A stretch of 64,000 nucleotides of DNA from Alopecurus myosuroides (GCA_028641055.1 CM054060.1:293866660-293930659), one strand, 5' to 3'. Positions 1 through 13,330 are shown, counted from the first letter of the stretch. Notes: generated by a model from the letters alone, not told the origin. Made by a program: numbers and translations.

Positions 1-91
1 TCCTTCATCCGAACCTTCCAGTACTAATCTATGTTTATGGGGAAGACCCTTGATCTGACCTCCGAGCTACCCTATCAATTGTAAAAAGTAG

Positions 92-192
92 TTGAGTCGT
101 GTCTCGCAGGAGCAAAAAGAGACGCTAATAAAGGAAGTCATTCACGCGATGCCAACCTACAGCATGAGTTGTTTCAGTTATCAAAGGCGCCT
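92..192 (+). pseudogene. LINE reverse-transcriptase fragment (decayed)
   Basis: One forward frame reads a stretch containing ETLIKEVIHAMPTYSMSCF. This matches the region after the reverse-transcriptase core of plant LINEs, where the typical pattern is a lysine-rich IKxVxxAIPTYxMSCF block. A stop lies just upstream at 89-91, and the similarity fades after about 192. It is a short relic and not a gene. No poly(A) tail or target duplication is visible, and the 5' part lies outside the window. Confidence 0.5.
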
Positions 193-769
193 ACCACATC
201 ATCCTTGCCCCTCCTTCTTTTGGGAGGAAATCAAATGAGTAAAGGTTTCTGCCGAAGAAGGGAGACATATCAAATAAATGCGATCTAGATCCCTTTAACA
301 GATTAGCATCATCTTCGCATTCCGAGCCGAGACTATTATGATTACCTACCGAATTGGAGGAATCAAATATCCTTACTTGAGGAACTTACCTGGCACTCTA
401 CTGATTGGACTTTGCCGACTTCAGAAACCAGACAAGAGCCAGCAATTACAAATAAACCTTTAAAAGGTTTCTTTTGGAATCCAAATATTCTGATTTACCT
501 AGCTTAAAGGATCATATAGACAGACTTTTGTCGTTCCTTGAACCCTAGGAGATCCTATTCATAGTTCACACATTTCCCCGGGACTTTCCTCTGCTCGGAT
601 ATCTTTATAGCCTGAAGTTGGCATACTTGATTCCTTTGATCTTCCCCTTGGTTAGTTTTCCGGTAAGCGGGCGCAGGTGGCCCTACGCTATCTTTGCATG
701 ATTAGCTCCAACAGAACAGGTACTGCATTTCCTTAGTTGGATCCGCTTATTCTCTCTCGTGCAGTTGTT
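193..769. other. Unassigned intergenic sequence
   Basis: No open frame, repeat or terminal structure could be supported. It may be a further decayed continuation of the LINE fragment on its left, but no motif confirms this. Confidence 0.4.
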
Positions 770-1449
770 TTTTAAAGTATGAGATTGTTAAACGTGTTCT
801 TTACTTTCAAAAACATATTTTGAAAACAAAATTGGAGTTGTGGAAGGATTTGTAAACAAAGTGAAAAAATGGGCTACTTTTTGTTTTTCTCTATTTTTCT
901 CAAAAATCATTTTTCTTTCTTATTTTTCTTCCACAAAAACAATCATGCATTTGATTGTTTTCTTATTCCAAGAACCAAACCAAGCTTATAGATTTGTAGT
1001 CCATATATCATAGAACACTTTCATGCCAAGAAAACATAAAATGTGATCCTCTAACATATTGAAAACAAGTGCTAAATATTGTTACTTGGCTAGTTTTTCA
1101 TAAACAATTCTAAATAGAAACATCAAAGGAAAACATCCAAATTTTCATTTTCCATTTTGTTTTCTTGATTCAAACGAATTCAAATAACATTGTTAGGTTG
1201 AAAACAACATTTATACAACACTTGGGACAAATATCATTCAAAACATCATATGGAAAACATCACAGAAACACATGTAATCATCAGAGAAATATGATATTTT
1301 CTTTAGAAGAAATTATTGCTTGCATTGCATAGATACTCATGGTATTATACATATGTTGGGTTACATCAATGTATTGCAAAAAAAAATTGTTGGCCCAAAA
1401 ATTTGGATTCCTAAGCTACAGTACAAGTGGTCCAAAAACTGGGGTGTGA
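770..1449 (-). repeat. LTR remnant of a Gypsy-type element
   Basis: Read on the minus strand, the segment begins at 1449 with TGTCACACCCC, a common start of grass Gypsy LTRs. It continues into AT-rich DNA carrying phrases such as AAAACATATTTTG and AAAATTGGAGTTG. Close versions of these occur inside the 5-kb LTRs at 13260-13330 and 19361-19431. No matching LTR end, target duplication or internal domain was found, so this is probably a truncated LTR of a relative of the 10349-21509 element. Confidence 0.4.
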
Positions 1450-3488
1450 CACCTACTTCCCGAGCTCGCCGATATTGACCCACAATCCTGGAGTCTTCGC
1501 GCATCCTGGAGCAGGCGACAACCACGAGCGGGTGAGAGCATCAACACCAGGCAGCCACCCGCTGCCATCCGCCTCGAATTGGAGGATGGAAGAAGGGAAA
1601 TAGGGGGAGGAAAGGAATCAGCGTTCCTAACGTCGTTATCCTTGATGTGTTGCGGGCGTCGCCCCGATCTGCATTCTGGAGCCGCCGCCATTGTCGCATA
1701 GTTGGGGACAAAAAAGAAGCCATTCTTTTGAAGAAGGGTTGAGAGAAGAAGATAACGTTTCGACGGCGAGCGAGCCAAAAGTTGCTCCCTTCATGCGCCA
1801 GTTTTCATGGGACGAGCTGAACCAAAGTTTTGAGGGAATATTCCTAAAATCTGGTTACCGCTATCCCTCTCCTCCACCGAACCAAACGGTTGGCAACCAC
1901 TAAAAAGTGTCTATCCCTAACCACTTGAGGGATATCCCCTCAACCAAACACACACTAAATGTGTCCATGGGCCGAGCTGGGGCGGCTTAGGTTTTCCACT
2001 GTCTGGGTGCGATTAGAAAAAGTCTTCCCTCTCAAAATGGAAGCAAAAGCTACATACTTTATAGGTAGTTTAAATTATGGGTTTAGTTTCTCCTTCATGT
2101 ATTATCCTCTTGGTTTTGTATTCTATTGAGATTTCTATGGTGCTTAGCCTTCAATTTGTATGTTTATGAAAAATCATTCGCCGTCAGGGCTGGTAGCTAT
2201 ACTTAAATTGTTGATCAGGAAAGACAGTTCATCCATTATTTTCCTCTCTTTCTTGGTAATTGTGGTACTTTAAATGTGGAAGGTTAGTCCTCATAGTACT
2301 GATACACTTCCTGTTATATCAGTTTGTAAAAGAGTAGCAACATCCTGATATATATATATTCTTCTATATTTGTAAACACTTTGCTCCACTCTCTCTTAAA
2401 GCACTCTGTTTTTAGCAACCAATGCACAAATTTGTATGTTAACACATGGCTTGGGATTGGACCATTGTCTTTAGTTCAGTTGGTGTAATTTGCCATCTTT
2501 TCTAATTTGGTTATATGAAAATTTTATCTCGCTTCCAAAGACCTCACATTTCGTGCAGTTTGTGTGTATGTCGGTGTTTTAGTTCAACAATTTTAATATT
2601 TATAGAGATATCTCACATGTCTCAGTAGTGAGTGGAAGTTCTAAATAGATTTTCATATTGGTAGAATCTTTCATATATCAAAGAATATTAGACTCCTTAT
2701 TTGCATTGTGCCAAGATGATTACTCGGTTTTCTTAGCCATATATGACCACATGTCTATGGTAATAAATGTTACAACACACATGTTTCATTCTGCATTATG
2801 ACCACTTATGTACATTTTTTTTACATCAAGGTTCTAGCCATACAACCCTTTGATGTAGTATGATGATGGGCATCAACTTCATAGCTTGCTAATCATTGGT
2901 TCTTTACTGCAATTGGCGGTGTGTTATTGTACCTAGCGAATTCAAATTACACTACATATAAAATCGCATTGTTACCGTTCAGGCGCGCTTCTACTCCATG
3001 TATTTATCTATGTACGAATGAACCATGCCACTAACATATCCCACTTCAAATTGTTTTATTGTGGCATAAAGAATATTACCATGCTATCTAAGGTATTTAA
3101 TGTCTTATTTCGTTAAATCAATATATCTTCTTTATTCGAAAAAGTTGTTGTCGTGCTAGATCTCTATCGCGGCCACCATGCTGCTCTCCAACAAGTCCAT
3201 CCTTACTCAAGAAGCCTATCAAACTGGAACGCACAAAGGACACACGATGAAGGATTAGTCGAAGTAGGTTTAACCAAAATTCTGCTCGGCGCAAAAAAAC
3301 GTATGTAAACACTGCTGAGACCCTCCATCGCTTTATAGCTAATTACTTCGTCAAACTAAATCAATAAGAACATCAGGCAAACTGCCGATTTATGGTAACC
3401 ACACTATGAAGACGGCGCGGCGAAGGGCGCCTATCTATACAAATGCTATTGGAGATCTCCTCCTCGCGTCCCGATCAAGTCCGCGTAA
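1450..3488. other. Unassigned intergenic region, left flank of the nested block
   Basis: Short open frames exist at 1416-1903 on both strands, but they have no recognisable domain and overlap each other. 1990-3100 is AT-rich with no coding signal. The last 100 bp become GC-rich and promoter-like. By the nesting model this is the DNA that originally lay upstream of SKI2. Confidence 0.5.
3431..3488 (+). promoter_or_regulatory. Candidate displaced core promoter / 5' leader of SKI2
   Basis: A TATA-like CTATCTATACAA at 3431-3442 is followed by a C/T-rich leader (GAGATCTCCTCC) up to the transposon end at 3489. The right flank after 58563 is similarly GC-rich and leads within 226 bp to the SKI2 start codon. 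I infer that the transposon block split an original promoter and leader. The sequence alone does not prove it. Confidence 0.3.
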
Positions 3489-3508
3489 GAGCATCTCCAG
3501 TCGCGCCC
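3489..3508 (+). repeat. Left terminal inverted repeat of the Harbinger element
   Basis: GAGCATCTCCAGTCGC followed by GCCC. The first 16 bases match the inverse of 58548-58563 exactly. The Athila LTR begins two bases later, at 3510. Confidence 0.7.
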
Positions 3509-3509
3509 T

Positions 3510-4927
3510 TGATACGTCTCCAACGTATCTATAATTTCTGATATTCCATGATGATATTATGCCAATTGCTACATGTTTTCTCCCTTCTTTATGTCATTTT
3601 TATCGATTTTACGGACTAACCTATTGACAATATGCCACAGAGCCAGTTCCCTGTTTACTGCTATTTTTAGTTTCAGAAAAGTTGTTTTGGAAATATTCTC
3701 GAAATTGGAAAATTTGAAGCCCGGGAGTCTTAGAATTCCAAAAGGTTCCCCAGAGTCCCAAAGAGACCCGGAGGAGGGCCTCAGGGGCCCACACCATAAG
3801 GCGGCGCCCCCCTTTGCCACGCCGGGGGGTGGTGTGCCCCCCCCCCAGGGCTCCACCGCCTTTTCCCTTTCGCCTATTTAAACCTTCCTCCCGAAAACCC
3901 TAGAAGAATCGACCTTTTCCACAAAATACATCCGTAGCTCTATCGCCGCCACCGACAAGTTTTGAGGGACATATCTCCATTTTGGCACCCTCCCGGGACG
4001 GGGAAGTGCCCCCGGAAGCCATCTCCATCGACTCCACCGCCATGTCCATCGTCGTTGGTGTCTCCTACGATGAGGAGGGAGTAGTTCTCCCCCGGGGCTG
4101 AGGGCTCTACCGCTAGCTATGTGTTTCATCTCTCTCTCTCTCCCATGGTGTGATCTATATGTGATCGTGAGCTTTGTAATCTAGTTGAATTCATAGATAT
4201 TATTCTTCATCTATTATGCTACTCAAGTGGTTTTTGTTATGAGATCTCCGTAAACACTTTGATCACGGTGTAAAGGTGACAGTATGTGCAACGTGTGGTT
4301 TAGCATTATATTTATATTTTGTGTTGGATAACCCTATGAAATTGTGGTGTTTGCGTGGAACCATCTGGGTCCCATGGTTATAGCGTGGGGGTTACTTAGT
4401 TGGGAAACTGCTTACTCTGAGGAGTGATGTTAAAGCCCTACGCATGGATTGGTGTTGTTATTCGATCGGAGAGTGGATTGGAGTAGCATAGCAAAGAGAT
4501 GGTATTTATTAATTTAATTATGTTTTCATTGTTGAGAGTGTCCACTAGTGAAAGTAGGATCCATAGGCCTTGTTTCCAAGCATTGAAATATCGTTTTCTG
4601 CGTGTTCTGCTACATGTTTGCTTGCTGCCATATTTATTTCAGATTGCTATTATTATTTATAACCATCCATATTACTCGCATTTCACTATCTCTTCGCCGA
4701 ACTAGTGCACATATATACCTGAGAAGTATATTGGGTGTGTTGGGGACACAAGAGACTTCTTGTATCTTAATTGCAGGGTTGCTTAACAGGGATATCTTTG
4801 ACCTCTACCTCCCTGAGTTCGATAAACCTTGGGTGATCCACTTAAGGGAAACTTGTTGCTGTTCTACAAACCTCTGCACTTGGGGGCCCAACACTGTCTA
4901 CGAGAATAGAAGCGTGCGTAGACATCA
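3510..4927 (+). repeat. 5' LTR of the Athila-like element
   Basis: 1418 bp, TG...CA bounded. It carries a TATA-like CCTATTTAAACC near 3871. Open frames inside it are fortuitous. Confidence 0.8.
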
Positions 4928-4937
4928 AGCTCTTTTC

Positions 4938-4956
4938 TGGCGTCATAGCCAGGGAG
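4938..4956 (+). other. Primer-binding site, Athila type (degenerate)
   Basis: TGGCGTCATAGCCAGGGAG lies 10 bp after the LTR. It resembles the usual Athila site TGGCGCCGTTGCCGGGGAG with several substitutions, consistent with an old copy. Confidence 0.6.
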
Positions 4957-5101
4957 GTAAGGTAAAAGGTACTCACATCCTCGGGTGTGAGTGCTCAAAG
5001 TTATTTCCTTTAGATTATGCAAGTATATCTTTTTTTTTCTTGTTTTCACTAGTTAGGCTTATTTCTACTTCTTCCTTGTTTTTATTTAGTAGTTAATACT
5101 A

Positions 5102-7856
5102 ATGGAAAACAACAAAAATATGAGAGAGCTTTATAATCTTTATCTTGAGTTAGGACATGAAGTGTTTGAAGAGAAAATTAAAAAACATATGGAGATTTAT
5201 TTGCATGCTAGTGGCAATGTTATTAGTATGAATTCTTTGAACACCATTATTCCTAATGCTAGGGAGAAGTCTAAGCTCGGGGAAGCTAGTTTTTACGATC
5301 TTTTTAGTTTTCCAACTTTAGAGGAGAAAATTTGCTCTGATGATACTTTATCTCCCATATGTGATAAACCTAATGATGCTTGTGGTATTTTAAATCCTCC
5401 TACTAAAAGCATTCCTTTTAAATACCCAAGAAAATTGTTGAACTTGTCATGGATAACCGTTATTTTGGAGATGGAGCTGTCCATTCTAGTGATCATTTAC
5501 ACTTTATGCATGAATTATGCGAGTTATTCAAGTGTCAGGTATCTCAACGGACCAAGTTAGGAGGAGGCTATTCCCTTTGTCACTTAAGGAAAAAAGCAAG
5601 GGTGTGGTATGAACTACTAGATGATCCTCATCATTTGGAGTGGAAGGAACTTGAATCTCTCTTTTACTCTAAATTTTATCCTTCTCATGAACTATATTTA
5701 GATAGGAACTACATTTATAATTTTTGGCCTCATGATGGAGAAAGCATTGCCCAAGCTTGGGGAAGACTGAAAACATTAATACTCAAATGTTCCAACCATG
5801 AGCTTCCTGGGGAAATAATTGTTACTAATTTTTATGCAAGGCTTTCAGGACATTGGAAGGATTATCTAGATGCCTGTTTAGAGGGTTCTTTTTGTAGTAA
5901 GAAGGTTGAAGCTAAGTGGTATCTTCTTGAGATAATTCAAATCAATAGTGAAGATTGGAATAACAATAAAGGTAAAGAATCATGTATAAACTATGAGTAT
6001 GATTGCATCAAGACTTTTGCTGAAACTGCTGATTTTCATGAGCTTAATGCTAAATATGGTCTTGATCCTCAAATAGTTGTCGGTTGGTATAGATCATTTG
6101 CTTCTTATATTAATCTTCCGAAAAATTGGTACATATATCATGAACCTTTTAAAGACACTTGCACGAAAAATGAAATTTTTATTGATGATTAAACATGCTC
6201 AAACTTCTAAAAGTAATATTTCTTATAAGCATGTTAATTTCTGTGGAGCACTTAGACCTTGTGAAAAGAATCAAATTGAATAATAATATTGTATCCATCA
6301 TAGGAATGAAAAAAGGTAGAATGTGGAGTAGGGCTCTAGATGATCTTGGTGAAAAAGTCGGTGTCCTCTATCCTTTTATTTGTGAACTTTGCTATAAAGT
6401 GGGTCATTTTAATTTCAAATTCTCAAGCCATGATAGTAGCCTTTCGAATCCTATGAGTACTGCAAGTTTGTATTGTGATGACATGATCACCCCTAATGAG
6501 CATGATGAACTTACGTTATTTTTGGGGTGTGAAGAGTTATTAAGAAAAACTTCTTTGATAGATATGAGTGCTTTTGATATGAATAGTGTCTTGCATGGAT
6601 GCCATCTTTATTGTGTTGATAATGGCCATGAAAATACTTACATAAAAAATATTATAAAAGAGGAGACTTTACCAAAATATGACTGGACTAATATGTGTTT
6701 TGTTCTTATTAATGAAGAGGACAAATCCTCCAAAGTTCTTTCTATTGTTTCTGATAATAAACCAGGGTATGTGGAGAAGCTCCCTTTTAAGCCTCTCCCT
6801 CCTAAAGAGGGTAAGAAGAGGAAGAAGAAGAAGAAGAAGAGGAGGAGTAAAAAGAGAGAGGTAACGGTATCTCCCCGTAAGCATGTTTCTCATATTACAG
6901 ATTTTGCCGATGAGTCTGAACTTGATGGTTTTCCTATGCCTGTTATTTATGAAAGTGGTCATGATTGGGAGAAACACACTACTTTTGATATTGAAAATTT
7001 GTTTGGTACCAATTCTAAAAATGATGATAATAATTGTTGTAATATTATTACCATCCATGTTCCTTCCAATGATGATATAGAAAACTCTAAACTTGTGGAT
7101 GATGTGTTTGGAAATCCCTTTGCTATTAATGATTATATGCTTGATACATCTCCTCCTAGTAAAAATGATGATATGTTTACAAATGAACGCATTTTGGGAG
7201 ACAAACTATTTTATTGCTTGTGATGATACTATGCCTCCAATAGATGATGATTGCTACGATGAATATGATATTTTTTTAGTCCACCTACTATCGAGGAGAA
7301 GATTAATTATGATTTCAGTATGCCTCCAATCTTTGATAATTATTATAAAGAAAGTTATAATATAGGCTATAATTACAATCATCCTCATAAAACTTGCCAT
7401 AATTATTGTGGGATTACCCAAAACCATATCTTTAATATGAAACTTGTCTATCATGTTTGAGTTCTTTATAATAATCCTACTCCCGTTGTTATTAATGAGA
7501 ATGACTATGCTTACGTGGAGAGTAATAATTCTTTTACGCATGTGGCTCATGATAAGAATGTTTTATGTGATAGATATGACGTTAATTTTATTCATGATGC
7601 TACTGAAGGTTATTATGAGAGAGGTAAACATGTTTTTATGCATCTCAACAATATTAATTTTCTCCTCTTTATGTTGAAATTTTTGAAGTTGCACTTATTT
7701 TGTCTTCCTATGCTAGTCATTTTGTGCTTCGTTGACTTATTTTTCTACAAGATTCTTTTTCATAGGAAGTGTGTTAGACTTAAATGTGTTTTATATTTTC
7801 TTCTTGATTCTGTATTATTGTGCTTCAACTCTTATTCTAATGTGAGCGTCTTTTAA
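5102..7856 (+). pseudogene. gag-like protein of the Athila-like element, frameshifted
   Basis: A series of forward frames covers the region: 5102-5445, then 5449-6192, then 6195-7223, with a tail at 7515-7856. The second contains a Retrotrans_gag-like core with KARVWYELLD and WKELESLFYSKFYP, as in capsid domains of plant Gypsy elements. The third contains ICELCYKVGHF, a knuckle-like motif, and a lysine/arginine run near 6810-6860. The frames are joined by shifts near 5445, 6190 and 7225, so no full product can be made. The later part is rich in Asn/Asp-coding repeats, typical of Triticeae Athila-family elements. I infer a capsid-like role but cannot assign a named family. Confidence 0.6.
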
Positions 7857-7866
7857 AAATCATTGT

Positions 7867-9160
7867 GCCTAGCTGAAAGGCATTAAAAGAAAAGCGCTTC
7901 CGGGAGACAACCCGTTTTATTTCTCCGTTTTCAACCCGTTTTCCGTCGTTTCTTTCTATGTTCTTTTCACCTGGGTGTTTTATACTTCCTTAGCAACCCC
8001 CATGTATCTTTTCTTTTGTGTATTTTTTGAGCCAAGTAAAGACTCTAGTGGAAAGTTGAGACTATATTTCGAATTTCTGCGTAGGAAACATATTTCTGTT
8101 GTCCACTATTAAATTCGTATAAAATCACAGAAAATTCAAAATGACATGAGTTTTTTTGTGCGTAATCCTGAGCTATATACGCAACATTTCTTAGTTTACC
8201 ACTTTTTATTTGAGCAAAAGATAATTTTCTAAAAAAATCATCTTTACCTATTGTTCTGTTTTGACAGATTTCTGCTAATAATTACATTTGCCTCTTAATT
8301 TCTTTCTTTAGGTGTTCTTTTGAGAAAAAGAGTTTTAAAAGAAGTTGTGACAGTATCTAATATGTTTATGAGTGTTAGGCTTGTTTTTAAACTGAACCAT
8401 GTGAATTTATTATTTCGATTTGCACTAACCTTGCTAATGAAGATTGTGAGAAGTTTGGTGTGAAGGAAGTTTTCAAGGGTCAGGAGAAGAGGATGATATG
8501 ACATGATCAAGAAGGGTGAAGAGCCTAAGCTTGGGGATGCCCCGGAGGTACATACCAGCGAATTCCAAGAAGATTCAAGCGCCTAAGCTTGGGGATGCCC
8601 AAGGCATCCCCTTCTTCATCGACAAATTATCAGGTCACTTCTAGTGAAACTATATTTTTATTCGGTCGCATCTTATGTGCTTTACTTGGAGCGTATTTTA
8701 TTTTTGCTTTCAGATTGTTTAGTTTTCTTTGCTTTAGTTTATGGTTGGAACCTATCATACTTGTGTGGGAGAGAGACACACTCCGTTTTCATTGCTTAGA
8801 ACACTCTAGTTTTCATTCTTATTGTTCTGTGAGTGTTCACTTTTTGCTAGTACTGCGTTTAGCCCTTGTTTTCATGCATCTCTTATTCATAGCTGTTAGT
8901 TTTAGTAGTGTTATGTAAGTACTCTCATGTTTTCTTGCTGTAGCATGTAGAGAATTTTTGTTAAAGCATGTCTTGTATGGTGCTTGTTGGAAAAAGAAAC
9001 TGATGCTTGAGGTAGAATTTTTAACGGTGCGCGTAGAAGCTTGTATAGACCGTGGCTATAACTTTTTCATGCCATGCTAGATGTTATTTTAGTTTTAAAG
9101 CCTTGTGGTTATTGAGTAGCATGAATAGCCTCAAATAGCTGAGAGTGCTTAATATGCCAT
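7867..9160 (+). repeat. Athila untranslated region, copy A
   Basis: It starts at AGCTGAAAGGCATTAAAAGAAAAGC and ends near AATATGCCATTG. Most of it recurs at 22073-23355 at roughly 88% identity by eye. It includes AAGCTTGGGGATGCCC motifs resembling the polypurine tract. It is noncoding. Confidence 0.65.
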
Positions 9161-9161
9161 T

Positions 9162-10348
9162 GGAAAATATTATCCTCCTGCTAAGATTATATCCCTGAGA
9201 AGTGACATAATAAATTTTAAAGAATTTGATAATGAAAATGTTGCTAAAGCTTGGGAAAGAATGAAAACTATGGTGAAGAATTGTCCCACTCATGGACTGA
9301 CTACTTGGATGATTATACAAACCTTTTATGCAGGACTGAATTTCTCCTCAAGGAACCTATTGGATTCAGCTGCTGGAGGCACCTTTATGTCCATCACTTT
9401 GGGCAATGCAACAAAGCTTCTTGATGATACGATGATAAATTATTCAGAGTGGCACACTCAGAGAGATCCACAAGGTAAGAAGGTAAATTCTGTTGAGGAA
9501 ACCTCCTCTTTGAGTGAAAGGCTTGATGCTATTATGTCTATGCTTGTTAATGGTAAAGCTCAAGTTGATCCAAATAATTTTACTTTAGCCTCTTTGGTTG
9601 CTCAAGAAGAGCATGTTGATGTGCACTTTATTAGAAATAATAATTTTAACAACAATGCTTATAGAAATAATTTTGGTGGAAACAATTATAAGCCCTATCC
9701 TCATAATAATGGTTATGGTAATTCTTATGGCAATTTCTACAATAACAATAAAAGGTCTACATATGATCTTGAAAACATTCTTAGAGAATTTATTAGCACA
9801 CAAACTGCTTTTAATAAATCTGTTGAGGAAAAGCTTGGTAAAATAGATGTTCTTGCCTCTAAAGTTGACAACCTAGCTATTGATGTTGATTTTCTAAAAC
9901 TAAAGGTTTTGCCACAAGATGTTAACAAAAGTAAAACTTTGAATGCCATTCAAGTTCAAATTGATGATAATGTTAGGTTGATGGCTGAATTACGTGCTAG
10001 GTGGGAAAGAGAACATGAATTGGCTAGAAAGAATAATATTGCTAGAGTTTGCACTATCACCACCACTAGTAAAACTGAACCTCCGAGTGCTAGTAAACCT
10101 CCTACTATCAATGGTAAAATAGTTGGTGTTAACAAAGTCCCCACCCCTTCGGTGAAACGTGCTAAATTGCCTCAAATTGCTGAAACTGCTTCTAATAAAA
10201 GTGCTGAATTTTTTAGAGATGTTGGAGATAATGGTCCCATTACTTTTGATGACAATAATTTTGATTTTGATGAATGTAATATCTCTGAAGTTATTATGGT
10301 TCTACAAAATCTTTCTAGAAGTCCCAATGCTAGTGCCATGAATATGGC
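9162..10348 (+). pseudogene. Athila gag, second unit, 5' part (interrupted)
   Basis: The open frame runs from the junction with copy A, beginning YYPPAKIISLRSDI and continuing KAWERMKTMVKNCPTHGL, the conserved Athila capsid signature. An Asn/Gly/Tyr-rich stretch follows (9640-9750), then a coiled segment with VEEKLGKIDVLASKVDNLA. There is no upstream gag N-terminus because the sequence switches abruptly from untranslated DNA at about 9160. The frame is broken at 10348 by the 5-kb-LTR element and resumes at 21510. Confidence 0.7.
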
Positions 10349-12589
10349 TGTCGCACCCTGATTTCTAGGGGATACTCACCGTACGAACTGGATAGCAGAT
10401 GCTTGGATTATGGGGCATAACTGCTCCCACGTCCCAGCTTCCTGGTAGGCCTGCGCTTATGCGCGACAACACAAGCCCTGCTATTCCATCGTCGATGTAA
10501 ACTATCCACTAGAGATCAAAGGCACTTCCGTCGACGTACTTCAAACCATACACACATGGTACGTCAACGGCGTTTAACAAGTGATATCACAACAGATCTC
10601 TACGACACAAAAGATTGAAATAAGTTGCAAATGGCTCTCATTAGAGCAGAGATAGCAAATACAATCATTCAGAGGGCACCTGCCCCAACAATACATCATT
10701 ACAATACAGCGGAAGCATTCAACATGTCTGAGTACAGACAAGAACCAAATAGGCCTAAGAGGCCGGGAACAAACAGACGGAGCCCATCCACGAAGTCTCG
10801 GATCCTGCCCGGGTCCGCTATCTACTCGCCAGCAGTTTCGTCATACTCCACGTAGTTGCCACCATGTAGATCCTCGGAAACGTCGGTCTGCGGAAACCAC
10901 AGCCCCAAAGGGGTCAGTACATAAACGTACTGGCAAGCAAGACTCACAGTTCACCAAAGTGTAACCCGTCAACACCAAGCACAGATGCCTTGGGTTCAAC
11001 GGAAGAGAGGGGATATAAAATATGCTGCAACTGGCTGCGCTAACCAACTACAGAGATTCTACCACTTCCGGCTAACAGAAAGGAGATAAGATCGAGGATT
11101 GTAACCAACTGAAAGATAACTTCAACCAAAACCCATCCTGGATCTCGCCCCTTATCCAAAGAAGCAATCCGAGGATAACTCACACAGTGGTAATAATGAT
11201 GGTTCAAATTATTGTGTCAATAAGCCTATTACTAGTCAAGTTATTAATCATGGGGTGTAACATGTTCGATCATTAGGTTTAAGTTGTCCTGAGTACTTGT
11301 TAGCCAGTACTTTCACCAAGTAATCCATAACCGCGGAAAACACGGCTTCTCGAGAAGATTATCCCTGCAGGGTTGCACCAATTTGGCCGTACACTCATGA
11401 ATATCCCGCCAGATGGGAGATCACCCCACCAAGCGGGGCACTCAACACAACCAACCATTCTTCGCATCAAGCCCAAAGAACCTTGGGCGCACGGCTAATC
11501 GAGCCCAGAAGAAAATGGACCCTCATAGCACTCTAAGAACGTGTCCCCCTATATGCCGACTACAAAAGTTCCACCCTGGCCTGGGCTCGCAAAAACATGA
11601 TGCGGCAAATGGAAAACACGAACTAAATGAGGCGATTTGGACGAGATGCGAATCAGGTCAAGTTGAGGGGGGCGCCCATACTCGCTTCCCAAATGCGGGT
11701 AGTGCGCTCATCATGGATCAGTAGACAAGACCCTTTTCCTATTAGGGTCGACACTAGCAGGCTCCAAAACCTCTCACGGGCCTCCTGCCGGTGCCTTATC
11801 ATCAAATTTATTATTAATAGTAACATTAGCATGATTGATTGATTAACATCGAGCCCCCCACAACGTAATAGAGTAGTAACAGAAAGTAACGGATAACAGA
11901 CTCGAGCAAAAGCAACCTAAGCATGCTAGTAAGACACTGGCTCAAACAATGGGTTGTAGGAAGGGAGATGAGGCAATATCAGGTTTAAGGGATTCATGTG
12001 ATAGGTTCGTAACAGAAACAACTACTACTAAGGCTAGCAGGAAAGAACAACGGAAAGTATCGGTAATCAATGTTGAAAGGAACTCAGTGGTTCATGTGAG
12101 TGATAACTTGCCTGCAAAACCCAGTAGCCTGGTACTGAGCTAAACTCCTTAGACGGGGTGTCGTAAGTATCGTCGGTCTCAACGTCGTCGTGTATCCGAG
12201 AAGAAGCAAACAGACAATGCAGAAAAGGTAGACAATCAATATCATGGCATAGTGCACAATCATGGGATGATGCATGTCATGTTAATAGATGCATCAGAAT
12301 AAACTACTTGACATGATAACACAATTTAATTGGACCCATATGCAAAGTGAATGGCATATGGATGCAAATGATTTAGGTTGAAGCAATGATCTACATTTGA
12401 TTAACAAGTGTAAGTAGTTAAACATGATGCATGCATGATGATGATAACAAGAAAATAACAACAAATAACAATGATAGATGCAAGTGAAAAAGGAATTTAA
12501 CAAGGTTTGGAAATCATGTGTTAAGTTTGGAAAAAGTTGGTTACTTAAAGATGTCACACAAACAATTGTTGTTTTCATCAAGTTAAAGT

Positions 12590-13330
12590 GTTCAAAACAA
12601 ATAACAAAGTTTATATTTGAAAATAAAACAAGGTTTTAGGTGGATTACATGTTTCACTTATTGAAAAAGGATTTCAAATAAAGTATTTAGGAAGTAAACA
12701 AGTTAAACAAGAATTAAATGGATTTAATTCAAACATGAACTTATTTGAATTTTTATTTGTGCAAAACATTAAACCAAATTTATATTTGAAAAGTGTATAC
12801 TTTTAGGGTTGGAAAACATATTTTATATGTCCCAAAAGAATTTGTTTTGATCAAGTTATGAAATTACCAATTTTAAATGAATTAAACAAGGTTTAAATTA
12901 TTTAACCAATTTTAATTATTCAAAACAGAAAACAAAGTTTATATTTGGAAAGAGGGTTTAATTTTGCATGGAAAACATATTTCATTTGTGGAAATTGGAT
13001 TTAAAATGAGCAAGTTATTATTTTGGCAATTTTAGATGCAATAAACAAGAAACAGTTGTTTTCAGCAATTTAAATTATTCAAAACAGCAAACAAAATTTA
13101 TATTTGGAAAGTACATGAAAAATTGATTGGAAAACATATTTAGTTTGTGAAATTTGGAATTTTTATGCCCAAGTTATGAATTTTGCAAATTTAAGTGAAT
13201 TTGACAAGTTTTCAAATTTTGCACCAATTTAAAATATTCAAAACAGTAAACAAATTTTATATTTGGATAGAACATTTAATTTGGTATTGAAAACATATTT
13301 AGAAAGTTAAAATTGGAGTTGGGATGAATT
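12590..13330. repeat. Degenerate tandem repeat of about 160 bp inside the LTR
   Basis: The phrase TTCAAAACAGNAAACAAA followed by TTTATATTTGGA recurs near 12591, 12762, 12920, 13080 and 13239, a spacing of about 158-170 bp. Each unit also has GGAAAACATATTT. The same array is present in the other LTR at 18691-19431. Confidence 0.65.

Noticed and set aside
1..770. Possible nuclear copy of mitochondrial DNA
   Set aside because: The texture resembles plant mitochondrial spacer, but a LINE-type reverse-transcriptase block is readable at 92-192 and no mitochondrial gene is recognisable.
1416..1903. Small open frames on both strands
   Set aside because: They overlap each other, lack domains and have no supporting splice or promoter signals.
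3505..3509. Target-site duplication for the Athila-like element (GCCCT versus TCCCC at 27769-27773)
   Set aside because: Only three of five positions agree, so I did not report it as a duplication; the age of the element could explain the mismatch.
10625..10855. Open frame of 76 codons duplicated at 16727
   Set aside because: The duplication is due to the LTR pair, not gene conservation; no domain seen.
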